Positions 1 to 7,134 of a stretch of DNA of 46,077 bases are shown here, one piece after another. Source of the DNA: Candidatus Uhrbacteria bacterium (lineage in GTDB: Bacteria; Patescibacteriota; Patescibacteriia; UBA9934; GWF2-40-263); NCBI GenBank assembly GCA_903843045.1, contig CAIMOJ010000014.1, positions 1 to 46,077 of the forward strand, in the 5' to 3' direction. How positions within the stretch are numbered: position 1 is the first letter of the stretch; every line of letters starts with the position of its first letter. Below the pieces are notes generated by a model. The model saw only the letters and a program-made list of their open reading frames with translations. It ran no database searches and was not told where the DNA came from. Both the position numbers and the translations under genes were made by a program.

Positions 1-248
1 CCGAGGTGCGCCGTGGTCCGGCGGTCCGTCAGGTAGCTTCCGTCCCACAGGTCGGAGCGGTCTTCCAGCCATCCGCCATACGACCACGCGACGCCGAGGT
101 CCCCATGCATCTCGTCGACCATCCGCTGGCAGACGATCGGATCCAACAGCGGGTTCCCGTCGAACACCTTTCCCGCAAGCCACTCGCGACTGTAGAGCGC
201 GACGTTCGCATAACCGAACGGCTGTCCGCGCAACGTTGGAAAGATCAC
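1..248 (-). CDS. Partial unknown protein, possibly an M23-type peptidase (C-terminus outside the window)
   Basis: An open frame runs from a GTG at 246-248 off the left edge; 82 codons are visible. The GTG lies 4 nt after the stop of the upstream lipoprotein gene and is preceded by a purine-rich GAGTAGAGG stretch that can act as a ribosome binding site, so the two genes look like one operon. The visible part is rich in W, Y, D and G and ends with TTAHLG. In M23 metallopeptidases an HLGxD motif carries the first zinc ligands, so a peptidoglycan endopeptidase is possible, but the decisive Asp lies outside the window. No other family is recognised. Start and frame are fairly sure; the function is a guess. 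Confidence 0.5.
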   Translation of the reverse strand, partial: MIFPTLRGQPFGYANVALYSREWLAGKVFDGNPLLDPIVCQRMVDEMHGDLGVAWSYGGWLEDRSDLWDGSYLTDRRTTAHL

Positions 249-252
249 ACCT

Positions 253-714
253 CTACTCGATCACGTACCCGTTCTCGCCCGCCCACGACTGGACGGCCGA
301 CTCGACGATGGGCGCGCTCATGTCGAGGGTAAACTCCCAGGTGTTGCCGTACTGGTCGGTCCCGGACGCGGTGCCGTCCTCGCGGATTTCCGCCGTAAAC
401 GTGAGGATATCCCCCTCTCCGTTGTGGATGGCGTCGACGTAGGCACCGGAGATGTCCGCGTCGAGCGCGTAGGTGCTTCCAGACAGAGCGGAGTATGCCT
501 GAACGGACGCGGTTCCGTTCACGTTTCGGGCGATCTGGTACCAATACTGGTCGATCGCGTCCGAACGGGTAATCGTCTGCGTCGCTTCGTTCGCCGAAGC
601 CTGGTCGTCGGAATCGGACGAGGTCGATTGGGTCGAACCCGAGCAACCCGCTCCCAGGAGAATGACGGCGCAAAGAACGAACAGGGACGACGCGGCGCGA
701 GAAGAGATGTTCAT
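253..714 (-). CDS. Putative lipoprotein of unknown function
   Basis: 153 aa. The N-terminus is a lipoprotein signal: positive start, hydrophobic stretch, then the lipobox LLGAGC with the acylated Cys at about residue 24. A Ser/Thr-rich linker follows, then a globular domain of about 110 residues. The domain is mostly predicted beta strand, with NVNGTASVQAYSAL and a DQYGNTWEFTLD segment, resembling a small secreted beta-sandwich. No family is recognised. It is the first gene of an operon with the partial gene downstream (4-nt gap). A TATGAT box about 30 nt upstream on the minus strand could be its -10 element. It likely acts anchored to the outer face of the membrane. Confidence 0.72.
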   Translation of the reverse strand: MNISSRAASSLFVLCAVILLGAGCSGSTQSTSSDSDDQASANEATQTITRSDAIDQYWYQIARNVNGTASVQAYSALSGSTYALDADISGAYVDAIHNGEGDILTFTAEIREDGTASGTDQYGNTWEFTLDMSAPIVESAVQSWAGENGYVIE

Positions 715-851
715 ATGGGTGCGTTCATGGGAATAACGGGGCCATCATAGTCGCTTCGGCCCAAAGCGATCAAGTTTCCGCGAGATGACGCGAAACAAGT
801 CCTCATGCGCCGGCATTCGGCCGGATGCGAAAGGACGGGAAAAGAAGGCGA

Positions 852-1991
852 TCATTGGTACTGGATAAACGATGGCGACGGGGTCAGTTCGAGCACCTCC
901 TGCGGGGTGAGCATGCGCGATCCGGCGCGCTGAAAATCGTTGACGTAGAACAGCTTGAAACCGGTAAACTGCACCGGGTACGCCTGGATGTACGCCTGGT
1001 ACGAGTCGATCTTCTGCGCCTGCGGTCCCCAGCCGTCCATGTCCATGACGACCTGGACTTCGGGAAGCGGGACGATGCTTGTCGCGTTCGTCACCATGGC
1101 GCGGGTGTAGCGGTGCACGATCAGGATCTTCGGCGGGAGGTTGTTGTCGCGAACGAGCGTCGCGAGATATTCGGCCGCGGCATTGACCGTGGTCGCGTCG
1201 ACGGTGCCGACGACGGTACCCGGGCGCTTGCCGGAGGCAATCATCGCAAACTCCGGGTCAATCGCGAGGTGGACGTTGGGAAGCTTAAGATACGGCTCGA
1301 GCTTATCGATCTCGACCATCATGTCAGAGAGTCCTGCCTGAACCTCCAGGATGACGATCCCGTTGATCTTTGCGGCCAGCTCGACCGCCTTGTCCTTCTG
1401 GGAATCCGGCATGCGGAACCGGTACTTGCCGTCGACTCCGGGACTCAACTGTGCCGTTACGGTGATATAGTCGATCGCGGGAATGACCGGCGTGGCCGGG
1501 TCCGCCGCCTGCCAGGATTTTACCTCGACGTCCAGCCGGCGCAGCATCTCGTCGGGATCATACTTTCCGAGCACCCCCATCCCGCGCGAATAAAAGTTCC
1601 CGTAGTACGCGACGATCCGATTGAACGGAAGAATCGCGCCCGGATTGGGGTACGCGGCATGGACGGGCCATAGGGATTCCGCCGTACGAGTCTCCCCTCC
1701 TTCGTCAAGGAGGGGTTGGGGGTGGTCAGCGGTCTCGACGATTGGTTCGACGAAGTGGGCGAGCTGTTTGAGCTTTGCGTCGTACGCGACCGTGTCGAGA
1801 GGCGGCAACGGAGGCGGAGGCGACGTTTCCGGCGGCTGGTCAACCGGGACGTTCGCGACGACGTCGGGACGATCGACGGAAGAATCGGCGGTCGCCACGG
1901 GATCCGGCAGGACAAAATGAACGATGCCAATCACGACGACGGCCCCGATCACGGCCGCAGAGGAAATCTGAATGATCATTTGTCTCTTCAT
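852..1991 (-). CDS. Secreted or membrane-anchored protein, TIM-barrel-like, function unknown
   Basis: 379 aa. An N-terminal membrane segment (about residues 5-27) is followed by a Pro-rich linker (about 55-65) and a domain of about 280 residues. Its motifs (VAYYGNFYSRGMGVLG, VILEVQAGLSD, a VHLAIDPEF signature, KILIVHRYTR, VVMDMDGWG) alternate hydrophobic strands with acidic loops, as in TIM barrels. Similar conserved secreted proteins of unknown function are known to me mainly from Actinobacteria, and a glycosidase-like fold is plausible. An in-frame palindromic insertion encodes residues 93-100 in the linker. A -10 box (TACGAT) ends 8 nt before the ATG and supports this start; the mRNA would be almost leaderless. 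It is a single gene. Confidence 0.7.
   Translation of the reverse strand: MKRQMIIQISSAAVIGAVVVIGIVHFVLPDPVATADSSVDRPDVVANVPVDQPPETSPPPPLPPLDTVAYDAKLKQLAHFVEPIVETADHPQPLLDEGGETRTAESLWPVHAAYPNPGAILPFNRIVAYYGNFYSRGMGVLGKYDPDEMLRRLDVEVKSWQAADPATPVIPAIDYITVTAQLSPGVDGKYRFRMPDSQKDKAVELAAKINGIVILEVQAGLSDMMVEIDKLEPYLKLPNVHLAIDPEFAMIASGKRPGTVVGTVDATTVNAAAEYLATLVRDNNLPPKILIVHRYTRAMVTNATSIVPLPEVQVVMDMDGWGPQAQKIDSYQAYIQAYPVQFTGFKLFYVNDFQRAGSRMLTPQEVLELTPSPSFIQYQ
1694..1715. repeat. Palindromic element inside a coding sequence
   Basis: Perfect 9-bp inverted repeat CCCCTCCTT / AAGGAGGGG around the 4-nt loop CGTC. It lies in frame in the 852-1991 gene and encodes PLLDEGGE in a low-complexity linker. It looks like an inserted hairpin element rather than a selected protein motif. 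Confidence 0.75.
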
Positions 1992-1999
1992 ACCGATAC

Positions 2000-2005
2000 A
2001 TCGTA
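2000..2005 (-). promoter_or_regulatory. Extended -10 box of the 852-1991 gene
   Basis: On the minus strand TGG-TACGAT ends 8 nt before the ATG at 1991. The upstream TG makes it an extended -10. No good -35 is visible. The transcript would have a leader of about 0-3 nt. Confidence 0.5.
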
Positions 2006-2088
2006 CCAGATTCGGACAAATCGCGTTAGGAATTCGCGAACGGATACGACCACCTTCCCTTTTTCCATGCGCGCCTCGACGTCGCGGT

Positions 2089-3315
2089 TCAGCGGGCCGA
2101 TGAGGTCTTCGTCACTTCGAGGATGGTCCCGCCCGATCCATAGCCCGTTGCCAGCACGGACACGCTCAACCCGAGATCGTTCGTAACGCGATTGTCCGGC
2201 GTAATCCGATCGATCGTGCGCGATCCGCCCGTCGAAAGGATTACCGTTTGCGCGTCCGCAAGAAGCCGTCCCGCGATTCCAAGCGACACGTCCAGCCTAT
2301 AGCCGATGTTGCTCAGGTACGCGACGTCGCTTCCGACGGCTATCTTCGGGCTGGCGTTGATGTCTCCCAGGGCGAAACGGACGGAAACCTTCCTCGCCCG
2401 TTCCGCCAGGGCCGCGTACTCCTCTTCCGTCCGGACGATGTCTCCGACAAACGCCTCCCTGTTTCGAGCGCGAATGAATCCTTCCGCGAGCGTCGGGGGA
2501 TACAGCTCGGCACCGTCGAGATTCAAAATGAGATCGAAGAAGTTCTGAGCCTGCGGCGTAAGGGCGCGTCGAATCCGGGCATAGGCGGTCTGCCGGATGA
2601 ATGGTTCCATTCTCTCGACGCGATCGACGATTTCCTTTCCGTCGTTCCCGATGAGGTCCCGGTACTCGTCAAAGGTCAGCCCGCGCAACGCCGCGAGCTT
2701 AAGCTCGGAATACATCAGGGCCGGAAGAGACATGTCGAACACGACGACCTCCCGCGCGCCGCCGTCGACGAATGCCTGCCAAAAGTCGCCATTGCCGGCC
2801 ACCGTGGCGGCCTTCTTTCCACGGACGTCGACGCGTTCCCGCAAGGCACGGAGATTGTCCGACGAGGTAACATAAAATGCCTCGGCATGCGAATAATCGC
2901 GCGCCGCATACCGTCGCACCCGATCATGAACGTCCTGTTCCTGTCGCTGGAGATCGCGCACGGTCTCTTGCTGCGTCGCATACTCCGTCCAAACGCGGTC
3001 GAGGTCCCGCCGAAGATTCTCGACCTCCGCCTCATACCCTTCGCTCCACTGGATCTCTTGAATCCGCTCCTCAAGCAGGATCGTCTCCCGATACAGCCGG
3101 TCGTACTCCTTCTGCTCCGGGGCAAGCTTTATCCTGATCGCCTCGATCTGCGGGCCAAACCTCTCATCCAGGAAATCCAGATCCTTTCCAAACAACTGAA
3201 GATTGGCGACGAAGTCCTTGATTTTCTGGACGGAAACCCCCTGCGACTCGTATTCAAGCCGGATAGCGGATGCCGGCGTGTCATCGGCTGTTGGTCGGTT
3301 GCGCTCAATGGACAT
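2089..3315 (-). CDS. DUF3419-like protein, putative SAM-dependent 3-amino-3-carboxypropyltransferase relative
   Basis: 408 aa from the ATG at 3315; an upstream in-frame ATG at 3336 is unlikely because a TATCAT box ends 9 nt before 3315. The N-terminal part (about residues 60-135) is a charged helical region, probably coiled coil. The middle carries VAGNGDFWQAFVDGG then a VVFDMSLPALMYSELKLAAL stretch, which resembles the SAM-binding loop and acidic strand of the BtaA/DUF3419 family, where the text is typically like GGN...D.N..Q..L.ELK. The C-terminal part has a second alpha/beta region with IGYRLDVSLG. BtaA makes betaine lipid head groups, but this protein may have another substrate. Family assignment is moderate; the reaction is not established. 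Confidence 0.6.
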   Translation of the reverse strand: MSIERNRPTADDTPASAIRLEYESQGVSVQKIKDFVANLQLFGKDLDFLDERFGPQIEAIRIKLAPEQKEYDRLYRETILLEERIQEIQWSEGYEAEVENLRRDLDRVWTEYATQQETVRDLQRQEQDVHDRVRRYAARDYSHAEAFYVTSSDNLRALRERVDVRGKKAATVAGNGDFWQAFVDGGAREVVVFDMSLPALMYSELKLAALRGLTFDEYRDLIGNDGKEIVDRVERMEPFIRQTAYARIRRALTPQAQNFFDLILNLDGAELYPPTLAEGFIRARNREAFVGDIVRTEEEYAALAERARKVSVRFALGDINASPKIAVGSDVAYLSNIGYRLDVSLGIAGRLLADAQTVILSTGGSRTIDRITPDNRVTNDLGLSVSVLATGYGSGGTILEVTKTSSAR

Positions 3316-3324
3316 ACGAAGGAA

Positions 3325-3330
3325 ATGATA
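3325..3330 (-). promoter_or_regulatory. Extended -10 box of the DUF3419-like gene
   Basis: Minus-strand TGG-TATCAT, ending 9 nt before the ATG at 3315. This spacing favours 3315 over the in-frame ATG at 3336 as the start and implies an almost leaderless mRNA. Confidence 0.55.
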
Positions 3331-3497
3331 CCACAAAGCGGGCGGTTTCCCTTGACCGGCGTATTTTCTTTGCTTGTCCGATTTTAGGAGGGATTTGCCC
3401 CAAACGCGATCCGCGCTGGACGGGCGGACCGGGAGGATGTATGGTGTATATAGTTAAACGATCATTTAATCGTTAATCTATTCATTCACTCACCCCT

Positions 3498-3716
3498 ATG
3501 TCCGAGCAAACCTCTGACGGCGGAACCGGCGTCGTGGCAATCGTCGCCCTGCTCATTCTTGCCGCGCTAACGGTACTGTTCTTCGCGTACGGCCTTCCGA
3601 TGCTCCAGCGCGCATCCAGCCAGACCATGCCGTCGACCATCAAAGTCGAGATCCCGACGCCGACGATCCCGACGCCGACGGAACCAGCCGCCCCAGCTCC
3701 TGCCGCGCAGCCATAG
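3498..3716 (+). CDS. Small single-TM protein with Pro/Thr-rich tail
   Basis: 72 aa. A short polar N-terminus precedes one hydrophobic helix (about residues 12-34, VVAIVALLILAALTVLFFAY). A tail follows with direct repeats IPTPT and then Pro/Ala-rich sequence. The DNA behind the tail is a tandem repeat of ATCCCGACGCCGACG. The tail would lie outside the membrane. An AT-rich stretch at 3447-3480 upstream contains TATATA and an imperfect palindrome around ACGAT/ATCGT, likely holding the promoter. The next small membrane gene starts 24 nt downstream, so the two are probably co-transcribed up to the terminator at 3923. Function is unknown. Confidence 0.65.
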   Translation: MSEQTSDGGTGVVAIVALLILAALTVLFFAYGLPMLQRASSQTMPSTIKVEIPTPTIPTPTEPAAPAPAAQP

Positions 3717-3740
3717 CGTTATTCATTGACAAAAACCGAT

Positions 3741-3914
3741 ATGACAAACGGAATCATCACCTACTCCGCCGGCATCCTGATGGTGCTCTACGCCATCATC
3801 TTTCGAGGGTTCGGCGCGAACGACTGGTCCGGCGCGACGATCATGATGTTCATCGCCATCATGGGAATGTGCCTGCAGCGCTCGATGAGCGAGCGGCGCG
3901 ACGACTCGGTGTAA
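3741..3914 (+). CDS. Small membrane protein, two TM segments
   Basis: 57 aa from the ATG at 3741; an upstream in-frame TTG (3726) is less likely. Two hydrophobic segments (about residues 4-20 and 25-43) are separated by a short RGFGANDWSG loop. The C-terminal tail is basic and then acidic (RSMSERRDDS), so by the positive-inside rule it is probably cytoplasmic. No family is recognised. It follows a single-TM gene by 24 nt, and a strong bidirectional terminator begins 9 nt after its stop, so the pair forms a complete transcription unit. Confidence 0.6.
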   Translation: MTNGIITYSAGILMVLYAIIFRGFGANDWSGATIMMFIAIMGMCLQRSMSERRDDSV

Positions 3915-3922
3915 CCGGCCTC

Positions 3923-3966
3923 AAAAACAAGACTGCCGCCGGACATTCGGCGGCAGTCTTGTTTTT
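3923..3966. terminator. Bidirectional intrinsic terminator
   Basis: A perfect 19-bp inverted repeat with loop GACATT. Its outer arms are AAAAACAAG on the left and CTTGTTTTT on the right, so U-tracts exist in both directions. It ends the small plus-strand membrane gene pair and the eight-gene minus-strand operon starting at 7452. Confidence 0.93.
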
Positions 3967-4029
3967 ATGATTGCCCTACCGAGCCGAGACGACGACCGCC
4001 TAGGAAACCTGGGTGGCAAGCCGAAGCGT

Positions 4030-4617
4030 TTACGGGGCCGACGCGAGCGTAACGGGAATCTCAACGGAGTCGTCGTTTGCAGGCAATCCAGACGGATTGT
4101 CTTTTTTCAGGATTATTGCCCCGCGACCGCTGTACGCCTCCGGATCCGCCGCGAATGTCAGCGTCGCCTCGAACGGGACGAACTCCTCGGTCATCCAATC
4201 TCCCGTTGCCCGCGCAATTCCCTCCCCGATGATCCTCCCGTCCCAATCCACGATCGTCACGGGAAAGCTTGCCTCGAAGAACCAGGTCCCGTGAGCCTCG
4301 CCACGAATCGTGAGAGGGCTTCGGACCGTCTCGCCGGTCCGGGGCGTTTCCAACCGAATGACGTCAGACCGCTCGGTGGTCAGCTCGACGGGAGCGGAAA
4401 CCGGCGGCTCGCTCGGCTCGGAAGGAAAGGAAAATTCTCCGAGGAGAAACAGGGCGAGCGTCACAAGGTACGCGATCCCGAGCATCCGGAACACCGCCCA
4501 TTCCTTGTGCCGAAAACCGGCGTACAGGCCGACAATCAGCGACAACGGCGCGGACAGCGTAAACGCGACGGACAGGATTCCCGCGAGCGCGGTCAGCACC
4601 GGACTCGCCTCCACCAC
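4030..4617 (-). CDS. Membrane protein with C-terminal Gmad2 immunoglobulin-like domain
   Basis: 195 aa from a GTG start that overlaps the 3' end of the 49-aa upstream gene, which suggests translational coupling. Two membrane helices (about residues 8-30 and 42-62) are followed by a short acidic/Pro linker. The Gmad2 domain (about residues 85-190) has the family's typical wording: IRLETPRTGETVRSPLTIRG, GTWFFEASFPVTIVDWDGR, GDWMTEEFVPFEATLTF. Gmad2 is an Ig-like fold of bacterial surface proteins, first noticed in sporulation and germination contexts. Here it would sit outside the membrane. It is the last gene of the TspO/DUF2177/DUF1295 operon. Domain call is strong; the role is unknown. Confidence 0.85.
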   Translation of the reverse strand: MVEASPVLTALAGILSVAFTLSAPLSLIVGLYAGFRHKEWAVFRMLGIAYLVTLALFLLGEFSFPSEPSEPPVSAPVELTTERSDVIRLETPRTGETVRSPLTIRGEAHGTWFFEASFPVTIVDWDGRIIGEGIARATGDWMTEEFVPFEATLTFAADPEAYSGRGAIILKKDNPSGLPANDDSVEIPVTLASAP

Positions 4618-4742
4618 CGCCAGAGATCCCCGCCGATCGCGAAGGCAAACACGACGGTGAGCGCGATGGAAGCCACGAGCAGCATCCCAAGGCGCACGGC
4701 CAGCGTTCCCGAGACGGACTTCGGTACGAAGATGATGGACAT
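4593..4742 (-). CDS. 49-aa membrane protein upstream of the Gmad2 gene
   Basis: 49 aa beginning MSIIFVPKSVSGTLAVRLGM, with one hydrophobic helix (about residues 14-37) and a basic W/R-rich tail (DLWRWWRRVRC). The stop lies 25 nt inside the Gmad2 gene, and the start is 9 nt after the DUF1295 stop, so it is embedded in the operon. The overlap with the GTG start of the next gene is typical of coupled translation of two parts of one membrane complex. There is no similarity I can name. Confidence 0.6.
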   Translation of the reverse strand: MSIIFVPKSVSGTLAVRLGMLLVASIALTVVFAFAIGGDLWRWWRRVRC

Positions 4743-4751
4743 ACCAGGAGG

Positions 4752-5822
4752 TTAGTCGCTGATGAATAAGCTATGGGTCAGCAGGAACACGAAGGTGCAC
4801 GCGCCAATGAGGATCGAAGCGCGGACAAGGGTCGCGCGCTCGCGTCCCCTGGCAACGGCAACGATCCCAAGGATCGCCCCGACCAGGCTCGCGGGAAAGG
4901 CGATCCCGACGGTCGCGTCCCACCAATGGTCGTCAAAGGACAGCAGGCCGAGGACCTTCACGAGGACGACGGACGCCGAGACCGATACAACGAACAGCGC
5001 GTTGAGCCCGACGGAGAGCTTTCCGAGGGTCGTGGATGGCATGCGTGGCAGAGTCATACCGGTCCTCGGCCAGGGGAAAAAGACGCTCACGCGCCGCTTG
5101 TATTCCGCGAAGTCGGGATGTTCCGCCATTTTCTTCTCAAGAAGCGGGATGCCGGACACCTTCAGGATGAGAACCGTGATCGTGATCGGTCCGATGACCG
5201 CGAGCGCGCCGCCCGGAACGGAAAGCGCAAGGAGCCAGATCCCCCACCACTGCGTCACCTCCCCGAAATAATTCGGATGGCGGGTGTATGCCCACAGCCC
5301 CCGCTGCATCAGCTTCCCCTTGTTTGCCGGATCCGCAATGAACCGCGCAAGCTGCGCGTCTCCCGCGGCCTCGAAATAGAATCCGAGAAGCCACACCGCC
5401 GCGCCGGCCAGGTCCAGCGGTCCGAGTGCCGGTCCGGCGTTCCCCTGGATCACCAGCACGGGGAGCACGATCAGAAACAGAAGCGCACCCTGCAGCAGGT
5501 ACACCTGCAGGTAGGAACGCAGGTAGAACCACCGGCCCCATTCCTTGCGCCAGGCAAGGTACCGGTAGTCCTCGGCCTTCCCCTTGTTCCGCCCGTGAAT
5601 GTGCCAGGCAAGTCGGATCCCCCAGACGCTCACCAACAGGCAGACGATCAGCCCGCGCGGCCCGGATCCGCCGGACATCGCGTACGACACCCAGGAAAGA
5701 AGCACGAACCCCAGTCCCCAGGCCACGTCGGCCACGTCGTTGCGCCGCTTCGCCAGGGAAACGACGTACCACAGGGTCATGTAGCAAAAGAGGACGAGGC
5801 CGAGAACGAGAAAGGCGCTCAT
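4752..5822 (-). CDS. DUF1295 family membrane protein (steroid 5-alpha-reductase-like fold)
   Basis: 356 aa, about nine membrane helices. Residues 1-260 match DUF1295: NDVADVAWGLGF near the N-terminus, VWGIRLAWHIHGRN, EDYRYLAWRKEWG, and the signature RGLWAYTRHPNYFGEVTQWW, the NADPH-binding region shared with steroid 5-alpha reductases and isoprenylcysteine methyltransferases. DUF1295 proteins are thought to be lipid or fatty-acid oxidoreductases. The last ~90 residues add about three more helices that are not usual in the family. Its start overlaps the stop of the DUF2177 gene by 4 nt. In some Proteobacteria DUF1295 genes sit in photo-oxidative-stress or cyclopropane-fatty-acid clusters; the TspO neighbour is consistent with that. 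Confidence 0.88.
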   Translation of the reverse strand: MSAFLVLGLVLFCYMTLWYVVSLAKRRNDVADVAWGLGFVLLSWVSYAMSGGSGPRGLIVCLLVSVWGIRLAWHIHGRNKGKAEDYRYLAWRKEWGRWFYLRSYLQVYLLQGALLFLIVLPVLVIQGNAGPALGPLDLAGAAVWLLGFYFEAAGDAQLARFIADPANKGKLMQRGLWAYTRHPNYFGEVTQWWGIWLLALSVPGGALAVIGPITITVLILKVSGIPLLEKKMAEHPDFAEYKRRVSVFFPWPRTGMTLPRMPSTTLGKLSVGLNALFVVSVSASVVLVKVLGLLSFDDHWWDATVGIAFPASLVGAILGIVAVARGRERATLVRASILIGACTFVFLLTHSLFISD

Positions 5823-6217
5823 AGGCCAAGTTTCTTCGCGATCACATAGCTGATTCCGGAAACCGACGCGGCAAGCGCGGCGCCCCAGGCCAGGTCCACG
5901 ATCGTCACGAGCAGCGGCCAGTCCTTTGCCACGGCCAGGTTGGTCAGGTCGTACGTGGCGTAGCAGATCAGGCCGAACAGCGCGCCGAACAGGACCGCGT
6001 GCGTCCAGGATCCCCTCGCCACGGCCGGCGAGATCACGAACGCCACCAGGCCGACGATGAACAAAAGATAAAAGATGATCGCCGCGACCCAGTTGACATC
6101 CGGCTTCATCAGGCTTCCGATCTGCGCGCGATAGAAATTCTTTGCCACCAGGCCGAGCCAGACCATGTCCATCGCGAAGAACACGGGAAGGGCGATCGCG
6201 TACAGCTTGAGAAACAT
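5819..6217 (-). CDS. DUF2177 membrane protein, copy 2
   Basis: 132 aa, four hydrophobic helices. It has the DUF2177 pattern MDMVWLGLVAKNFYRAQIG near the N-terminus and FGLICYATYDLTNLAVAKDW before the last helix. It is strongly similar to the other DUF2177 protein of the operon (6732-7130): the N-terminal MFLKLYAIAL, the LMKPDVNWVAA stretch and the ATYDLTNLAVAKDWPL stretch are identical. Length is normal for the family. Biochemical role is unknown. It lies between tspO (57-nt gap upstream) and DUF1295 (4-nt overlap). Confidence 0.9.
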   Translation of the reverse strand: MFLKLYAIALPVFFAMDMVWLGLVAKNFYRAQIGSLMKPDVNWVAAIIFYLLFIVGLVAFVISPAVARGSWTHAVLFGALFGLICYATYDLTNLAVAKDWPLLVTIVDLAWGAALAASVSGISYVIAKKLGL

Positions 6218-6274
6218 AGGGGTTGTTCGGTTACTGAACGGAGGGAGTTAGGGTCCGAGGGCCGGCACGCATTG

Positions 6275-6712
6275 TCATCGGTTCAGATAGGTGATCCCAA
6301 ATTGCACGGTCGTGGCGAAGGCGACCCAGAGGAGATACGGGACGTTCGCGTAGACGATCCAGGCGTAGGTGGGAGCGCCGGTCTCGATGTGGAGCGTGAG
6401 CCCGAAGGAATAGATGGCAAAGAGGGCCCAGACAAGCGTGCCGAGAACGAGAAGGATGTCCGCCGAGGCCAGGAGGTTGTTCTTCAGGCCGAACTGGATC
6501 GGCGTAAACGCGACGTTCGCAATCAGGTTGAGCGCGAACGGCAGTGCCACGATCCACGGGATCTGTTTCGTGAACGCCTTGTAAAACACCGTGCCGAACG
6601 AAACGGCGATCACGGCGTACAGCACCGTCCACACGGGGCCAAACAGCCACGACGGCGGGGACCACGACGGTCTGATCAGCTGGGAGTACCAGTTGTAGGC
6701 GGGGGTAGGCAT
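6275..6712 (-). CDS. tspO: TspO/MBR family membrane protein
   Basis: 145 aa with five membrane helices, the usual size and topology for TspO. Diagnostic residues are NWYSQLIRPSWSPPSWLFGP at the N-terminus (the family's W..l..P.w.PP.w.f.p), VWTVLYAVIAVSFG, a helix with ALNLIANVAFTPIQFGLKN, and a final YANVPYLLWVAFATTVQFGI. An in-frame start 45 nt upstream exists, but MPTPAYNWYS fits the family N-terminus. TspO binds porphyrins and sterol-like ligands and is linked to oxidative and photo-oxidative stress. It is flanked on both sides by DUF2177 genes and followed by DUF1295, suggesting one membrane-lipid or tetrapyrrole stress module. Confidence 0.93.
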   Translation of the reverse strand: MPTPAYNWYSQLIRPSWSPPSWLFGPVWTVLYAVIAVSFGTVFYKAFTKQIPWIVALPFALNLIANVAFTPIQFGLKNNLLASADILLVLGTLVWALFAIYSFGLTLHIETGAPTYAWIVYANVPYLLWVAFATTVQFGITYLNR

Positions 6713-6731
6713 ACAATACAAAAGAGGAAGA

Positions 6732-7130
6732 TTAAAGACCGATTTTCTTTGCGACAAGGTACGTCACGGTTGAGACCGATGACGCCAGCACGGCGCCCCA
6801 CGCCAGGTCGACAAGCGTAACCGAAAGCGGCCAGTCCTTTGCGACTGCCAAGTTTGTGAGGTCATAGGTCGCGTAAGACACGAGGCCAAACAGCGCGCCA
6901 AGAAGCAGGGCCCGCGTCCAATCACCCTTTTCCAAGGCCGGCTTGATCACGAACGTGACAAGGCCGAAAACAAAGATGAGATAAAAGACAACCGCCGCGA
7001 CCCAATTGACGTCCGGCTTCATCAGCGCGCCGATGCGCGCACGATAAAAGTCCTTCGAGACGACGCCAAGCCAGAACATGTCCATCGTAAAAAATACGGA
7101 AAGCGCGATCGCGTAGAGTTTTAGGAACAT
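6732..7130 (-). CDS. DUF2177 membrane protein, copy 1
   Basis: 132 aa, four TM helices, with MDMFWLGVVSKDFYRARIG and FGLVSYATYDLTNLAVAKDW. It has the same length as copy 2 downstream and most residues are identical, so the pair arose by duplication, with tspO now sitting between them. It starts 4 nt after the stop of the preceding gene and ends 19 nt before tspO. The substitutions are largely conservative and lie in helices 2-4. Function is unknown. Confidence 0.9.
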   Translation of the reverse strand: MFLKLYAIALSVFFTMDMFWLGVVSKDFYRARIGALMKPDVNWVAAVVFYLIFVFGLVTFVIKPALEKGDWTRALLLGALFGLVSYATYDLTNLAVAKDWPLSVTLVDLAWGAVLASSVSTVTYLVAKKIGL

Positions 7131-7134
7131 AGGA

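Noticed and set aside
810-832. Hairpin GCGCCGGC...GGCCGGATGC as terminator
   Set aside because: No T-run on either side and the stem is irregular, so I do not call it.
3449-3480. AT-rich palindrome near 3457 as a regulator site
   Set aside because: TTAAACGAT / ATCGTTAA is imperfect and short. It is probably just part of the promoter region of the small membrane genes.
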